Assembly: GCA_002408125.1 (NCBI GenBank)
Contig: DHQO01000023.1
Coordinates: 1 to 64,000, forward strand
DNA length: 64,000 nucleotides
Direction: 5' to 3'
Origin: Hyphomonadaceae bacterium UBA5336
GTDB lineage: Bacteria > Pseudomonadota > Alphaproteobacteria > Caulobacterales > Hyphomonadaceae
Within the stretch, counting starts at the first letter, position 1, and each line of letters opens with the position of its first letter. Of the stretch, positions 16,539-27,100 are shown in pieces. Both the position numbers and the translations under genes were made by a program. Below the pieces are notes generated by a model that was not told the DNA's origin, made no database searches, and saw nothing but the letters and a program-made list of their open reading frames with translations.

Positions 16539-18830
16539 CTAGCTCCAGGGATTGAACCGCGTGACCGGTTTCGGGCGCTCGGCTTCGGTTTCCGGTTCGG
16601 TGCTTTCCGGTTCGTCTTCTGCCTCGGCTTCAACCTCAACCTCGGTTTCATTTTCGGCGTCGCTGTCGCCGTCGGTGACAGATTCCACGGCTTCCGATGT
16701 CGCCGCGCCGAAGCTGGAGAAGCTGTGCACCACGCTTTCCGTGGCCTCTTCAGTGGCGGAGCTGGCGCTCTCATAGGCTTCACTGACAGCCTCTTCACCG
16801 GCTTCAGTGACCGATTGCAGGGTATCTTCTGCCTCTTCGGCGACGGTTTCCACCGCCGAGTCGGCTGCTTCGAGGACATCTTCGGTGGTTTCGGTGACGC
16901 TCTCGACGGTCTCTTCGGTCACGGAGCTGACAGCCTCGACCGTGTCGTCGGCAAGATCTTCGGTTGTGTCGGCCGAGGCGGTAAGGGCTTCCTCGGTGTC
17001 CTCGTGCATGGACTCAGTGCTTTCCTCGACCTCTTCCACCGCGCTGTTGGTGGTTTCGATGAAGCTCTGGGCCGCCTCGTCCATGGTCTCGGTGGTGGAT
17101 TCCGTTGCCCAGGCAGCCGTCTCTGTAAAGGCGCTGCCGGTTTCCTCAACGCTCTCGGCCGTGTCTTCGGCCACCTCTTCCACCGTCTCGGAGGTTTCCT
17201 CGGAAAAGGAAGTCACGCTTGCGCTGGCACCGGAAAAGTCAAATGGCGATGACGCCTCCTCTGAGGTTTCTTCGGCTTCAGTGCTTTCAGCCACCTCCGT
17301 CTCAGAGGCATCTCCTGATGCCTCGAACGTGGTCTCGGACGGCTCAAAGGCCGTTGCGGTCTCGGTGCTTTCCACTTCGGGCTCGGAGGTCTCATCCGTT
17401 CCCCAGATCGAGGGTTCGGTTTCAGGTTCCGGGCTGTCGGGCGTCTCGGTTTCAAAGGCGTAGAGCGGGGTGACGTTTCCGCTGTCGGATGCCTCTTCCG
17501 CCGCGAAGCTCTCAAGCGGCTCGCCCGGCTCGGTGTCTTCCAGCTCAGGTGCGTCGGTGAGTTCGTCGATCACGGGCTCGGCTTCACTAACCGTTTCGGT
17601 TTCGAAGCTGGTGAACTCCGAGGCCGTGGGTTCCTCGCTTTCGAACGGATTGGACACGGCCTCTTGTGGGGCCTCCTCGACCGGTTCGGTGGGCTCTTCC
17701 GCCATACCGGCATCGAACACGGTTTCTGGCGTCTCGTCGGTGACTTCCGGTTCGTCGACAGTTTCCATTTCAGGCGCACTGGCCTCTTCGGCCGGCGCGG
17801 TGCTGGTGAAGAAAACAGGCGTGTCGCTGGCCGTCTCTTCGGCTGTCTCCTCAACCGTCTCTTCCAGTTCTTCGACCTCTTCGGCCAGGTCTCCGGCCTC
17901 GCCATTGACCTGTGTGGCCAGCGCTTCCACGGCGCTGCCGACATCTTCCTCATCGGAAGCCTCGATGGTCTCAAGATCCTCGGCCACACTCTCGACCGTT
18001 TCGGCGAGCACCTCCTCGCTGGTCTCCTCCTCGAAGGTTTCCACCGCCTCTTCCACGGTTTCGGAGGGCGCTTCGACGGAGGCGCTCATCTCCTCGGCGG
18101 GGGCCGCGGTCAGCTCGGCAACCGTCTCTTCTGCCGGTGCTTCTGGCTCCACAGTATCTTCCGTTTCGGAGTCGAATTCAGCGACCGTGTCTTCGAAGGA
18201 AGGTTCGCCTTCACTCTCGGCCTCGTCCTCACTGTCGAAGGCAGTCTCCGCTTCGGTCTCGGGCGTACCCTCGGTTTCCGCCTCATCTTCGGTGTCGAAA
18301 CTTGTCTCGACTTCATCCTCGGCCTCAGTCGCGATCTCCTCGACAGGCTCATCTTCCAGGGGCTCGGTCTCACTGTCCGGCGCGAACACTTCCACGGTAC
18401 CGGACTCATCGCCCGGATCCTCGGCACTGGTCGGATCCTCGTCGGCATCTTCTGCGAGTTCGGCCTCATCCTCGTCGACCGCTTCGACGGTCTCCTCAAG
18501 ATCGCGGTCTAGCTCGGCCAGGACGCTGTCGATTGCCGCTTCGGTGCCGCGCGCCTGGCGCCCGCCTTCGAGCATCAGGTCCGAGAAGACATCCGCATAG
18601 CTCTGGCCGCTTTCGCTTTGGGTCTGGGCAAAATCCTCGGCCGTGACTTCCTCCAGCACGCGGCCGGCCTTGTCCGAGAGCAGCATCGCCGGCGGCTCGC
18701 CGACCAGGGACACGGTGTAGCCTTCAGTGGGGAAGTCGATACCGCTATCGGTTTCCTGCCACTGGATCTTCTTCTTGCGCGTCATTTCGGCAATTTTGTC
18801 GAGCAGCTTCTGCGTGGAGGGATGCATCAT
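16539..18830 (-). CDS. Very acidic low-complexity protein without Lys or Arg over its middle
   Basis: A 763-residue protein I do not recognise. Residues 1-70 look like a small folded domain (KKKIQWQETDSGIDFPTEG then VSLVGEPPAMLLSDKAGRVL). From residue 110 to 751 there is no Lys or Arg at all. The stretch is built of Glu, Asp, Thr, Ser, Ala and Val, first irregular acidic sequence, then (about 540-720) repeating ETVESVTE-like units that could form amphipathic helices. It ends with a basic tail RPKPVTRFNPWS. There is no signal peptide or membrane helix, so it is probably cytoplasmic and largely disordered. A second ATG follows one codon later, and AAGG lies about nine bases before the first. 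Function unknown. Confidence 0.8.
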   Translation of the reverse strand: MMHPSTQKLLDKIAEMTRKKKIQWQETDSGIDFPTEGYTVSLVGEPPAMLLSDKAGRVLEEVTAEDFAQTQSESGQSYADVFSDLMLEGGRQARGTEAAIDSVLAELDRDLEETVEAVDEDEAELAEDADEDPTSAEDPGDESGTVEVFAPDSETEPLEDEPVEEIATEAEDEVETSFDTEDEAETEGTPETEAETAFDSEDEAESEGEPSFEDTVAEFDSETEDTVEPEAPAEETVAELTAAPAEEMSASVEAPSETVEEAVETFEEETSEEVLAETVESVAEDLETIEASDEEDVGSAVEALATQVNGEAGDLAEEVEELEETVEETAEETASDTPVFFTSTAPAEEASAPEMETVDEPEVTDETPETVFDAGMAEEPTEPVEEAPQEAVSNPFESEEPTASEFTSFETETVSEAEPVIDELTDAPELEDTEPGEPLESFAAEEASDSGNVTPLYAFETETPDSPEPETEPSIWGTDETSEPEVESTETATAFEPSETTFEASGDASETEVAESTEAEETSEEASSPFDFSGASASVTSFSEETSETVEEVAEDTAESVEETGSAFTETAAWATESTTETMDEAAQSFIETTNSAVEEVEESTESMHEDTEEALTASADTTEDLADDTVEAVSSVTEETVESVTETTEDVLEAADSAVETVAEEAEDTLQSVTEAGEEAVSEAYESASSATEEATESVVHSFSSFGAATSEAVESVTDGDSDAENETEVEVEAEAEDEPESTEPETEAERPKPVTRFNPWS

Positions 18831-19037
18831 GGGAAATTGCCTTTTTCGTTCGATGATGGGGGCAGTCCATCAAACCCCCCGACAGGCGAATTTTCTACGG
18901 GCTCAACTGACCGAATCAAGGTAAGTAAGCGAAATCTTTCTGACTTTTAGGACTTATCGTTCGTGCTGTCCGGGCATTGAGCAAATGCGGCACGGTTTAA
19001 TCGTGCGTGGTGTCCAAACTCGAGCGATTCTGTACGA

Positions 19038-20252
19038 TTAGGGCGTTCCTGCTGTCTCAGTCATTTCGGCGGGAGCAGGGGGAAGATACCGCATTTCGCT
19101 CAAAAGCCCCTCGCCGAGGACCGTCTCTGAGGCCTCGGGATAATACCCCTCATAGGAGTCCGGCGCAGTGAAGATCCAGGCGAAGCGCGCGCCCGGCGCC
19201 GTGGCCGGCACGGTGCAGATGAGGGTGTCGGAATAGCGCTCGGTCCCGGCTTCACACGTCGCGCGCGCCTCTTCCGGCAGGTCGGCCAGGCGGGTCGTGC
19301 CGACCAGGCTGCCATAGGGGCCTTCCACGCCCCTGTTGCGCGTGACCACAGCATGGACATGGCCACGGTCCCAGTCCGGCTCGATCGTATAGAGATTGCC
19401 GCGGCTGCGCGGCGGCATGCCCGGCTCGATGATCCGGAAGACCGGATAGGATTCCCCTTCCATGCTCTCGGTGAAGGCGCGCACGATGAAGGGCGCGAAG
19501 GCGGATTCGATGGAGCCCTGGGTAAAGGGCGTCGTGCCGGAAATCTCCCCGACGCCATCCAGGCCGAAAGCCGGCAGCTCGCGGCGGATCTTGGCGAAGG
19601 TTGCCGCCTGCACCTCGCGCACATTGGCCATGAAGTCGGCGACCGGCGTGTCGCCCGCGACCGACAGGTCGGTGCGGAAGCCGCGTACAATGCCGTCGGG
19701 CGAGACCAGAAGATAGGTCGGTGTCCAGGCGATCTGCAGCTGCTCGCGCAGGCCGGCATTGGCGTCGATCACGGTCGGATAGCCATAGCCGGCATCCTGG
19801 AAATAGGACTCGATGGAATCATAGCGCCCATAGGCCTCGTCGGCCCGGCGCGCATTCGGCGGGGTATGGATCGAGATGAAATCGAGGCCGGGTTCGTTCA
19901 GGGCCAGTTCGGCAAGCTCGGCCGCATAGGGTGCATCGGCCATGCAGTCGCTGCACCAGATGCCCCACACATCCACAATCGTCCATTCATCCACCTGGGA
20001 GGTCGACCAGGTGCCGCCGCCGACCATGGGAGCGGAAAAGAGCGGCAGCTTCTCGCCGAGCAGGGCGTAGCCGTAGGGCCGTCCGTCCTCGTCGCGCAGC
20101 ACGCCGTCGCCCTTGCTGTCGGTGGCGCTTTCGGGCGGGGCAGTGTTCTCGGTGATGAAGCCGGTGGCTGTGTCGGGGGCCGTGCCATCCTGGTCTGCGC
20201 TGCCACAGGCGGCGAGCAGGGCGAGCGTGGCGGCAAGCAGGATCTGGCGCAT
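19038..20252 (-). CDS. TlpA/thioredoxin-like lipoprotein
   Basis: A 404-residue exported protein. Residues 1-16 form a lipoprotein signal (LALLAAC, lipid Cys16). A thioredoxin-fold domain covers about residues 68-220 with the redox motif WCSDC (Cys100-Cys103) followed by MADAPYAAELAEL, as in TlpA/ResA-type proteins. The C-terminal half has no recognised domain. It likely works in periplasmic thiol chemistry or as a redoxin. The start at 20252 is chosen because it places the lipobox correctly; the longer frame has no signal. Confidence 0.83.
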   Translation of the reverse strand: MRQILLAATLALLAACGSADQDGTAPDTATGFITENTAPPESATDSKGDGVLRDEDGRPYGYALLGEKLPLFSAPMVGGGTWSTSQVDEWTIVDVWGIWCSDCMADAPYAAELAELALNEPGLDFISIHTPPNARRADEAYGRYDSIESYFQDAGYGYPTVIDANAGLREQLQIAWTPTYLLVSPDGIVRGFRTDLSVAGDTPVADFMANVREVQAATFAKIRRELPAFGLDGVGEISGTTPFTQGSIESAFAPFIVRAFTESMEGESYPVFRIIEPGMPPRSRGNLYTIEPDWDRGHVHAVVTRNRGVEGPYGSLVGTTRLADLPEEARATCEAGTERYSDTLICTVPATAPGARFAWIFTAPDSYEGYYPEASETVLGEGLLSEMRYLPPAPAEMTETAGTP

Positions 20253-20284
20253 ATCGGCTCCCGAGTGTGTCCAAGACATAAGAA

Positions 20285-20314
20285 AGGGCGCCGGCAAGGT
20301 CACAGCCGGCGCCC
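20285..20314 (-). terminator. Terminator of the thiolase gene
   Basis: A perfect 11-bp stem AGGGCGCCGGC/GCCGGCGCCCT has an 8-base loop. On the minus strand it is followed by TTCTTA. It lies 24 bases after the thiolase stop codon. Confidence 0.75.
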
Positions 20315-20337
20315 TCCATTTCAAGTCAATTCCGCGT

Positions 20338-21546
<1,209 letters not shown>

Positions 21547-21708
21547 GGGAATTCTCCTCCGTAGGATTTGTCTTTGTTCCAGTTGTTATACCGCGTTTCC
21601 TACAGAAGCCGCCGGACCAAGGCTAGGCATGCCTCAAGGGCAAGTCGCGGTTTCGTATTTGCCGGACCTGCGCCATAGTCAGCCGCGCTGGCTGAAGGAG
21701 GACATCAC

Positions 21709-22107
21709 ATGGCGAAAGTGCTGGGCATTGGGGGTTTCTTCTTCCACTGCAAGGATATCGAGGCGACGCGCGAATGGTATGCCCGCGTACTGGGCCTGAA
21801 CATCGATGAGATGGGCGGCACCATGTTCTCCCATGGCGAGGCGGTCGAGGCTTTCGGCAAGGGCGCGATCACGGTCTGGGCGCCGTTCAAGACCGATGGC
21901 GACTATTTTGCCCCGTCGACCGAAAACCACATGATCAACTATATCGTCGACGACCTGTCCGGCATGCTGGAGCGGGTCGAGGCGGCCGGCGTGGCGCAGG
22001 CCAAGCCGCGCGAGGATTATGACTATGGCAGCTTCGGCTGGGTCATGGATCCCGACGGCCGCAAGATCGAACTGTGGGAACCCAGGGGCGCGTTCGGGGA
22101 AGATTAG
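21709..22107 (+). CDS. VOC-family (glyoxalase-like) protein
   Basis: A 132-residue protein of the vicinal-oxygen-chelate fold, with paired beta-alpha-beta-beta-beta units: GIGGFFFHCKDIEATREWYARVLGL at the start and WVMDPDGRKIELWEPRG at the end, which supplies a typical metal-ligand Glu. Members include glyoxalases, dioxygenases and resistance proteins; the specific reaction is not evident. AAGGAGGA precedes the ATG. It is divergent from the thiolase gene. Confidence 0.86.
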   Translation: MAKVLGIGGFFFHCKDIEATREWYARVLGLNIDEMGGTMFSHGEAVEAFGKGAITVWAPFKTDGDYFAPSTENHMINYIVDDLSGMLERVEAAGVAQAKPREDYDYGSFGWVMDPDGRKIELWEPRGAFGED

Positions 22108-22120
22108 CAGGCGCAAAAAG

Positions 22121-22142
22121 GGCCGCCTGCATGAAGGCGGCC
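22121..22142. terminator. Bidirectional hairpin terminator
   Basis: GGCCGCCT and AGGCGGCC form a perfect 8-bp stem with a 6-base loop between two convergent genes. An A-run on its left side gives a T-run for the minus-strand gene. On the plus strand the tail is only weakly T-rich. Confidence 0.65.
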
Positions 22143-22168
22143 TCGTTCACTGGGACTGAAAACCAGCC

Positions 22169-22471
22169 CTAGTCGTCAGCAGCTTCATTGCATCTGGCAA
22201 GGTCTTCAGCATCAAGTTCGCCACGTTCGGACGAGAAGCTCGCCAGCGTGCCGATCTCTTCAGCAACTTTCTTGCACGAGCGGACAGTCGGGCTGCGGCG
22301 GTCCAGTTCGGCCGTGCAGGTGTCGGCCTCGCAAACCCAGACAGCGCTGTTGGCGACAAAGGTGGTGCGCTCGGAAACAGGCTCGGCCAGGCTGGCGGTG
22401 AACAGGGTGCCGGCCAAGGCAGGCGCCGCGACGAAGAGGGAGGAAACGCCGAGAATGGCAGTGCGGATCAT
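22169..22471 (-). CDS. Small secreted protein of a Caulobacter-type family
   Basis: A 100-residue protein with a signal peptide (residues 1-20, ending APALAG) and a mature part with four cysteines. The pattern VANSAVWVCEADTCTAEL...RSCKKVAEEIG...LARCNEAA resembles small secreted proteins found repeatedly in Caulobacterales and Maricaulales (I recall the label CC_3452-like; not checked). Function unknown. The start at 22471 is chosen because it begins the signal peptide. Confidence 0.72.
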   Translation of the reverse strand: MIRTAILGVSSLFVAAPALAGTLFTASLAEPVSERTTFVANSAVWVCEADTCTAELDRRSPTVRSCKKVAEEIGTLASFSSERGELDAEDLARCNEAADD

Positions 22472-22736
22472 GGGAGGGCTCCAGCAGATATGTTGACTGG
22501 ATGCGTCCCACCCAGTCAGGTTCATATAGTAACGGCTGAATAATTTGTCCATCATTCAATTTGCTGCAACCGCAAGGAATCTCGCAGTGTGAAGTGAAAC
22601 TGCCTGCCGATATTACAGGACGCGGCATCTGCAAAAAATCGCCTTTCCCCACGGCATGTCCCGAGGTCTGCATTGCCAGCCCGCGCGCGCTCCATACACT
22701 TGGCGAAAAGACAGGACATGGGGAGAAGACCACGCC

Positions 22737-24014
22737 ATGGATTTCAATATCCCGCAGGAGATCGCCGCTTATCTTAAGGTGCTCGATGGTTTCATCGAGG
22801 CCGAGATCCGGCCGCTCGAACGCCAAGACGACAATATCCGCTTCTTCGACCATCGCCGCGAATGGGCACGCACCGATTTCGACAATGGTGGCCTGCCGCG
22901 CGAGGAGTGGGAAGACCTGCTGAGAGAGGCCAGGCGCCGTGCCGATGCGGCGGGGCATCTGCGCTATGCCCTCCCGAAGGAGTATGGCGGCCAGGACGGC
23001 ACCAATCTCGGTATGGCGATCATCCGCGAGCACTTCGCAAAACAGGGGCTCGGCCTGCACAATGACCTGCAGAACGAGCACTCGATCGTGGGCAATTTCC
23101 CGCAGATTCTGATGCTGCGCGACTTTGCCCGGGACGATCAGAAACACCTGATCGAGGACGCGCTGGAAGGCCGCTACATCGCTTGTTTCGGCCTGACCGA
23201 GCCTGATCACGGTTCCGACGCCACGCATATGGAGACCCGGGCGGTGCGCGAGACCCGCGATGGCAAGCCCGGCTGGCTTATCAATGGCGAGAAGATGTGG
23301 ACGACCGGCACCCATGTCGCCAGCCACATCATGACCTTCTGCCGGACCAGCGGGGAGGATGGCGATGCGCGCGGCATCTCCTGCCTGATCGTGCCGATCG
23401 ACGCGGGCGGCCTGAAGGTGGAGGAGTATCTGTGGACCTTCAACATGCCGACAGACCATCCGCGTGTTTCCTATACCAATGTCTGGGTGCCAGAGGAGGC
23501 CGTGTTCGGCCCGCCCGAAGGCGGTCTTGCGCTGGCCCAGCATTTCGTCCACGAAAACCGGATCCGCCAGGCCGCGAGCAGTGTTGGCGCTGCGCTTTAC
23601 TGCCTGGAAGAGAGCATCGCATATGCCTGCGAACGCGCGCCCTTCGGCAAACCGCTGGCGGTTAACCAGGCGATCCAGTTCCCGGTGGTGGAGCTTTACA
23701 GTGAAGCGGAGATGCTGCGCCTTCTCATCTTCAAGACGGCCTGGGAGATGGACCAGATGTCCAAGCCGGAAGTCGCCGTGCATCTCTCTGACAAGGTCAG
23801 CATGTGTAACTACCGCGCCAATCGCCTGTGCTGCGAGGCGGCCGACCGGGCGATGCAGATCCATGGCGGCATGGGCTATTCACGCCACAAGCCGTTCGAG
23901 CATATCTATCGCCATCACCGGCGCTACCGCATTACGGAAGGGTCGGAAGAGATCCAGATGCGCAAGGTCGCCGGCCACCTGTTCGGCTTCATGGGCGCGC
24001 GACGGGAGAGCTAG
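22737..24014 (+). CDS. Acyl-CoA dehydrogenase
   Basis: A 425-residue flavoenzyme that introduces the alpha-beta double bond into acyl-CoA. Visible features are the FAD/substrate block CFGLTEPDHGSDATHMETRA, NGEKMWTTGTHVASH, and the C-terminal MQIHGGMGYSRHKPFEHIYRHHRRYRI followed by TEGSEEIQM, where the catalytic base Glu is expected. The N-terminus is longer than in short-chain enzymes and resembles the ACAD10/11-like group. Its 3' end overlaps the convergent hydrolase gene by four bases. Confidence 0.92.
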   Translation: MDFNIPQEIAAYLKVLDGFIEAEIRPLERQDDNIRFFDHRREWARTDFDNGGLPREEWEDLLREARRRADAAGHLRYALPKEYGGQDGTNLGMAIIREHFAKQGLGLHNDLQNEHSIVGNFPQILMLRDFARDDQKHLIEDALEGRYIACFGLTEPDHGSDATHMETRAVRETRDGKPGWLINGEKMWTTGTHVASHIMTFCRTSGEDGDARGISCLIVPIDAGGLKVEEYLWTFNMPTDHPRVSYTNVWVPEEAVFGPPEGGLALAQHFVHENRIRQAASSVGAALYCLEESIAYACERAPFGKPLAVNQAIQFPVVELYSEAEMLRLLIFKTAWEMDQMSKPEVAVHLSDKVSMCNYRANRLCCEAADRAMQIHGGMGYSRHKPFEHIYRHHRRYRITEGSEEIQMRKVAGHLFGFMGARRES

Positions 24015-24958
24015 ATTTCGGCGCGTTCCAGCAGGCGCTTGAACGCGGCCCACCAGATAGCGCGGCGCTCGTCTGTTTCCATCAGGATCTCGTGCATCGC
24101 GCCTTCGACCGTGATGTGCTCGCAATCGGGCAGCATGGCGCAGATCCGGTCATGGGCGCGGTTGTCGATCAGCTTTTCCTCTTCCGCCGTCGCGACCAGG
24201 ACAGGAATGTTGATGGCTTCCAGTTTGGTGCGGCGCGCGAAGGTGCGGAAGATGTCGAGGCTCGCGCCGAGCCAGCCCCAGGTGATCGGTCCGAGATCCA
24301 GGTCCGGCGCGGTATCGACGAGGTCGCGGGTGATCTGCCAGCGCTTTTCGCAATGGGTGACGATATTGTCCTTGAAGCGCTCGGGCGGGCCGGGCTGCTG
24401 GGCATAGTCGCCGGACCGGCCCATCACGCGCATCGCCCAGACCAGATAGCGAATACCGAAAATCCGTGTGCGCAGGCCCCACATGGGCGCTGAGAAGGCA
24501 GCGGCCTTCACACTGACGAGCTGTTCCGAGATTGCCGCCAGTGCTATCGCCCCGCCCATGGAATGGGCAATACAGACATAGGGTTTCGGCAGGCGATCCT
24601 TGAGCGCATCGAGCCCGTTGCGCAAGGCGCCCATAAAGGTCTGGAACTTGTCGATATGGCCTTTCTGGCGATCATCCAGCAGGCGGTCCGACAGGCCCTG
24701 TCCGGGCCAGTCGAGGATCAGCACGGCAAAGCCCATGGCCTGAAGTTCGCGCGCGACCTCGAAATACTTTTCGATGAACTCGGTGCGTCCGGGGCAGACA
24801 ATCGCCGTGCCGCGCGCTGTGCCCATGGTCAGGGCCGGCACCATGCATGCGCGCAGGGTGCGGCCGGCGCTGCCGGAGAACCAGACAAGCTCTGCCCCTT
24901 CCGGGCGCGGATTGCCCGGGACATCGACGAAATCGTGCAGGGGAATCGCGTCTGCCAT
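24011..24958 (-). CDS. Alpha/beta hydrolase, monoacylglycerol-lipase-like
   Basis: A 315-residue serine hydrolase of the Hydrolase_4 (lysophospholipase/monoglyceride lipase) group. The nucleophile elbow is CIAHSMGGAIAL, preceded by the LDWPGQGLSDR loop, and the catalytic His is in VEGAMHEILMETDERR. No signal peptide is present. It converges on the acyl-CoA dehydrogenase gene, and the two stops overlap. The start at 24958 removes an unlikely N-terminal extension. Confidence 0.85.
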   Translation of the reverse strand: MADAIPLHDFVDVPGNPRPEGAELVWFSGSAGRTLRACMVPALTMGTARGTAIVCPGRTEFIEKYFEVARELQAMGFAVLILDWPGQGLSDRLLDDRQKGHIDKFQTFMGALRNGLDALKDRLPKPYVCIAHSMGGAIALAAISEQLVSVKAAAFSAPMWGLRTRIFGIRYLVWAMRVMGRSGDYAQQPGPPERFKDNIVTHCEKRWQITRDLVDTAPDLDLGPITWGWLGASLDIFRTFARRTKLEAINIPVLVATAEEEKLIDNRAHDRICAMLPDCEHITVEGAMHEILMETDERRAIWWAAFKRLLERAEI

Positions 24959-25030
24959 GGGTCGGACACTACATGAAAAGAGGCCCAGCACGCCATGCCG
25001 GACCCCTTCACAGTGCAGATAGGCGTTCGC

Positions 25031-25333
25031 CTAGCGGAACTTGCTCATCAGCGATTGCAGCTGCATCGCCACCGACATGTCGCCCTCGACCTTCAGCTTG
25101 CCCTGCATGAAGGCCATGGTCGGATCCATTTCGCCGGCCGAGATCTTCTTGAAATCGTCCCAGTCGACCTTGATCGTGGCATCGGCATCGCCGTCGGAAT
25201 TGTCCGCCTTGCCCTCGGCGCCATCGATGAAGAGTTTGCCCAGGTCGCCGAAATCAAACTTCACTTTTTTCTTGAAGTCGCCGCCGGCGCTGACAGCCTC
25301 ATTAGCTTTCGAGGTGAGTTCTTCGAGGGTCAT
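25031..25333 (-). CDS. SCP2 sterol-carrier-type lipid-binding protein
   Basis: A 100-residue single-domain protein of the SCP2 family, which binds acyl chains or sterol-like lipids in a hydrophobic pocket. Family sequence includes KFDFGDLGKLFIDG, DADATIKVDWDDFKKISAGEMDPTMAF and MQGKLKVEGDMSVAMQL. GGAGGA lies seven bases before the ATG, which fixes the start against a much longer frame. It is divergent from the carboxylase gene and close to other acyl-CoA genes. Confidence 0.92.
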   Translation of the reverse strand: MTLEELTSKANEAVSAGGDFKKKVKFDFGDLGKLFIDGAEGKADNSDGDADATIKVDWDDFKKISAGEMDPTMAFMQGKLKVEGDMSVAMQLQSLMSKFR

Positions 25334-25446
25334 TGGTATTCCTCCGGGTGTATGACCTAGCTCCGAGGGATAAAGCAGGACCCGACTGCCGGGCGCAAGG
25401 GCAAATGGCTTGACCTGCCGCGACGGCACGCGGAATTGATGACGCC

Positions 25447-26994
25447 ATGAGTTGGGAAAAATCGATCGAGGAACTGCGCCGGCGCGAGCGCCTGGCCGAG
25501 GAGATGGGTGGCGAGGAGCCGGTCGCCCGCCAGCGTTCACGCGGCAAGCTCACCGTGCGCGAGCGCGTGGCCTTCCTGGCCGATCCCGGCAGTTTCCACG
25601 AGATCGGCAAGATCGCCGGCGTGGCGAGCTATGATGCCGCCGACGAGCTGGAAAGTTTTCGCCCGTCCAATTCCGTCATGGGCCGCGCCACACTGGACGG
25701 GCGCCCAGCGGTGATCCTGGCCGATGATTTCACGGTGCGCGGCGGGGCCGCGGATGCCTCAATCTGGCAGAAGATGGTCCAGGCGATCAAGATGGCGGCC
25801 GAATACCATATGCCGCTGGTGCAGATGATCGACGGCACGGGCGGCGGCGGCAGCGTGAAGATGCTGGAAAAGGATCCGCGCACCTATATTCCCGAAACGC
25901 CCGGATGGAACGAGATCGCCTATGGCCTGACGCGCGTACCTTTTGTCTCTCTGGCGCTCGGGCCTTGCGCCGGCATGGGGGCGGGGCGGGTGGCCGCGAG
26001 CCACTATTCGGTGATGGTAAAGGAGCTTTCCCAGGTCTTCGTCGCCGGCCCGCCGGTCAGCCGTGCCATCGGCGAGGATGTGACCAAGGAAGAGCTGGGC
26101 GGCTGGGAGATCCAGGCCCGCAACGGGACAGTCGACGATGTGGTTGCCAGCGAGGCCGATGCCTTCGCCGCCGCGCGCCGCTTCCTCTCCTACCTGCCGC
26201 CATCGGTGGACCATCTGCCCGAGCGGGCGCCCGGCAGTGATCCGGCGGGCCGGCGCGAAGAGAAGCTCATTTCCATCGTGCCGACCGACGGCAAGACGCC
26301 ATACAAACCGCGCACCATCATCGAGGCCTGCGTGGACAAGGACAGCTGGTTCGAGATCGGCAGATACTGGGGCCGTGGCATCGTCACGGGTCTGGCGCGC
26401 ATTGATGGTTACACGGTTGCCGTACTGGCGGGCGATCCCTTCTTTCTCGATGGCGCATGGACCGCAGATGTCTGCGACAAGGTCACCCGCCATATGGACC
26501 TCGCAAGCCTCTTCCATCTGCCTGTCATCCATTTTGTCGACTGCCCCGGCTTTGCCGTCGGTGTGCGCCACGAGACCGCCGGTGTGACCCGGCGCGGCGT
26601 GCGCGCCATGACGGCGGTCTACCAGGCCGATGTGCCGGTCTGCTCGGTCGTCATCCGCAAGGCATATGGTCTGGCGGGATCCGTGATGATGAACCAGTCG
26701 CGTACGAAATGGCGCTATTGCTGGCCGTCCGGCGACTGGGGCTCGCTGCCCATGGCCGGCGGGATCGAGGCGGCGTTCCGCAAGGAGATTTCCGAAAGCG
26801 AGGACCCTGAAGCCCTGATCGCGGCGCTGAACGCGAAGTTCAAAGCCATCGCCTCGCCCTTTCGGACCGCCGAGAGCTTCTACGCCGAAGAGATTATCGA
26901 CCCGCGCGATACACGCCCCCTCCTGTGCGATTTCATCGCCCATGCCCAGCGCGCCCTGAAGGCCGGTGATACATCCCATGGCTGGCGGCCTTAA
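25447..26994 (+). CDS. Acyl-CoA carboxylase beta (carboxyltransferase) subunit
   Basis: A 515-residue carboxyltransferase with the N-terminal and C-terminal crotonase-like halves typical of propionyl-CoA and methylcrotonyl-CoA carboxylase beta subunits. Blocks seen are RQRSRGKLTVRERV, DGTGGGGSVKML, LGPCAGMGAGRVAASHYSVM, and in the second half HFVDCPGFAVGVRHE and RKAYGLAGSVMM. It transfers CO2 from a biotin carrier to an acyl-CoA. No biotin carboxylase or carrier gene is adjacent, so it must be paired with one elsewhere, or act on a different substrate. Confidence 0.9.
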   Translation: MSWEKSIEELRRRERLAEEMGGEEPVARQRSRGKLTVRERVAFLADPGSFHEIGKIAGVASYDAADELESFRPSNSVMGRATLDGRPAVILADDFTVRGGAADASIWQKMVQAIKMAAEYHMPLVQMIDGTGGGGSVKMLEKDPRTYIPETPGWNEIAYGLTRVPFVSLALGPCAGMGAGRVAASHYSVMVKELSQVFVAGPPVSRAIGEDVTKEELGGWEIQARNGTVDDVVASEADAFAAARRFLSYLPPSVDHLPERAPGSDPAGRREEKLISIVPTDGKTPYKPRTIIEACVDKDSWFEIGRYWGRGIVTGLARIDGYTVAVLAGDPFFLDGAWTADVCDKVTRHMDLASLFHLPVIHFVDCPGFAVGVRHETAGVTRRGVRAMTAVYQADVPVCSVVIRKAYGLAGSVMMNQSRTKWRYCWPSGDWGSLPMAGGIEAAFRKEISESEDPEALIAALNAKFKAIASPFRTAESFYAEEIIDPRDTRPLLCDFIAHAQRALKAGDTSHGWRP

Positions 26995-27100
26995 CCCTTC
27001 GCAACCCAGTGCCCCAACATGGTCACAGAACTGCCGCTTGGATCGGCTTGCATTGCTGCTTAAGACAACCAGCGTTGCATTCACCTCACCGGAGAAAACC

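Noticed and set aside
17470..18600. Long Ser-rich plus-strand frame
   Set aside because: It is the antisense shadow of the Glu-rich gene: Glu codons read backwards give Ser/Leu codons. There is no ribosome site, and the minus-strand frame has a folded domain and normal start.
22260..23864. 534-codon minus-strand frame opposite the acyl-CoA dehydrogenase
   Set aside because: High GC content keeps the antisense frame open. The composition is rich in His/Arg/Ala with no domain, while the plus strand has a clear dehydrogenase.
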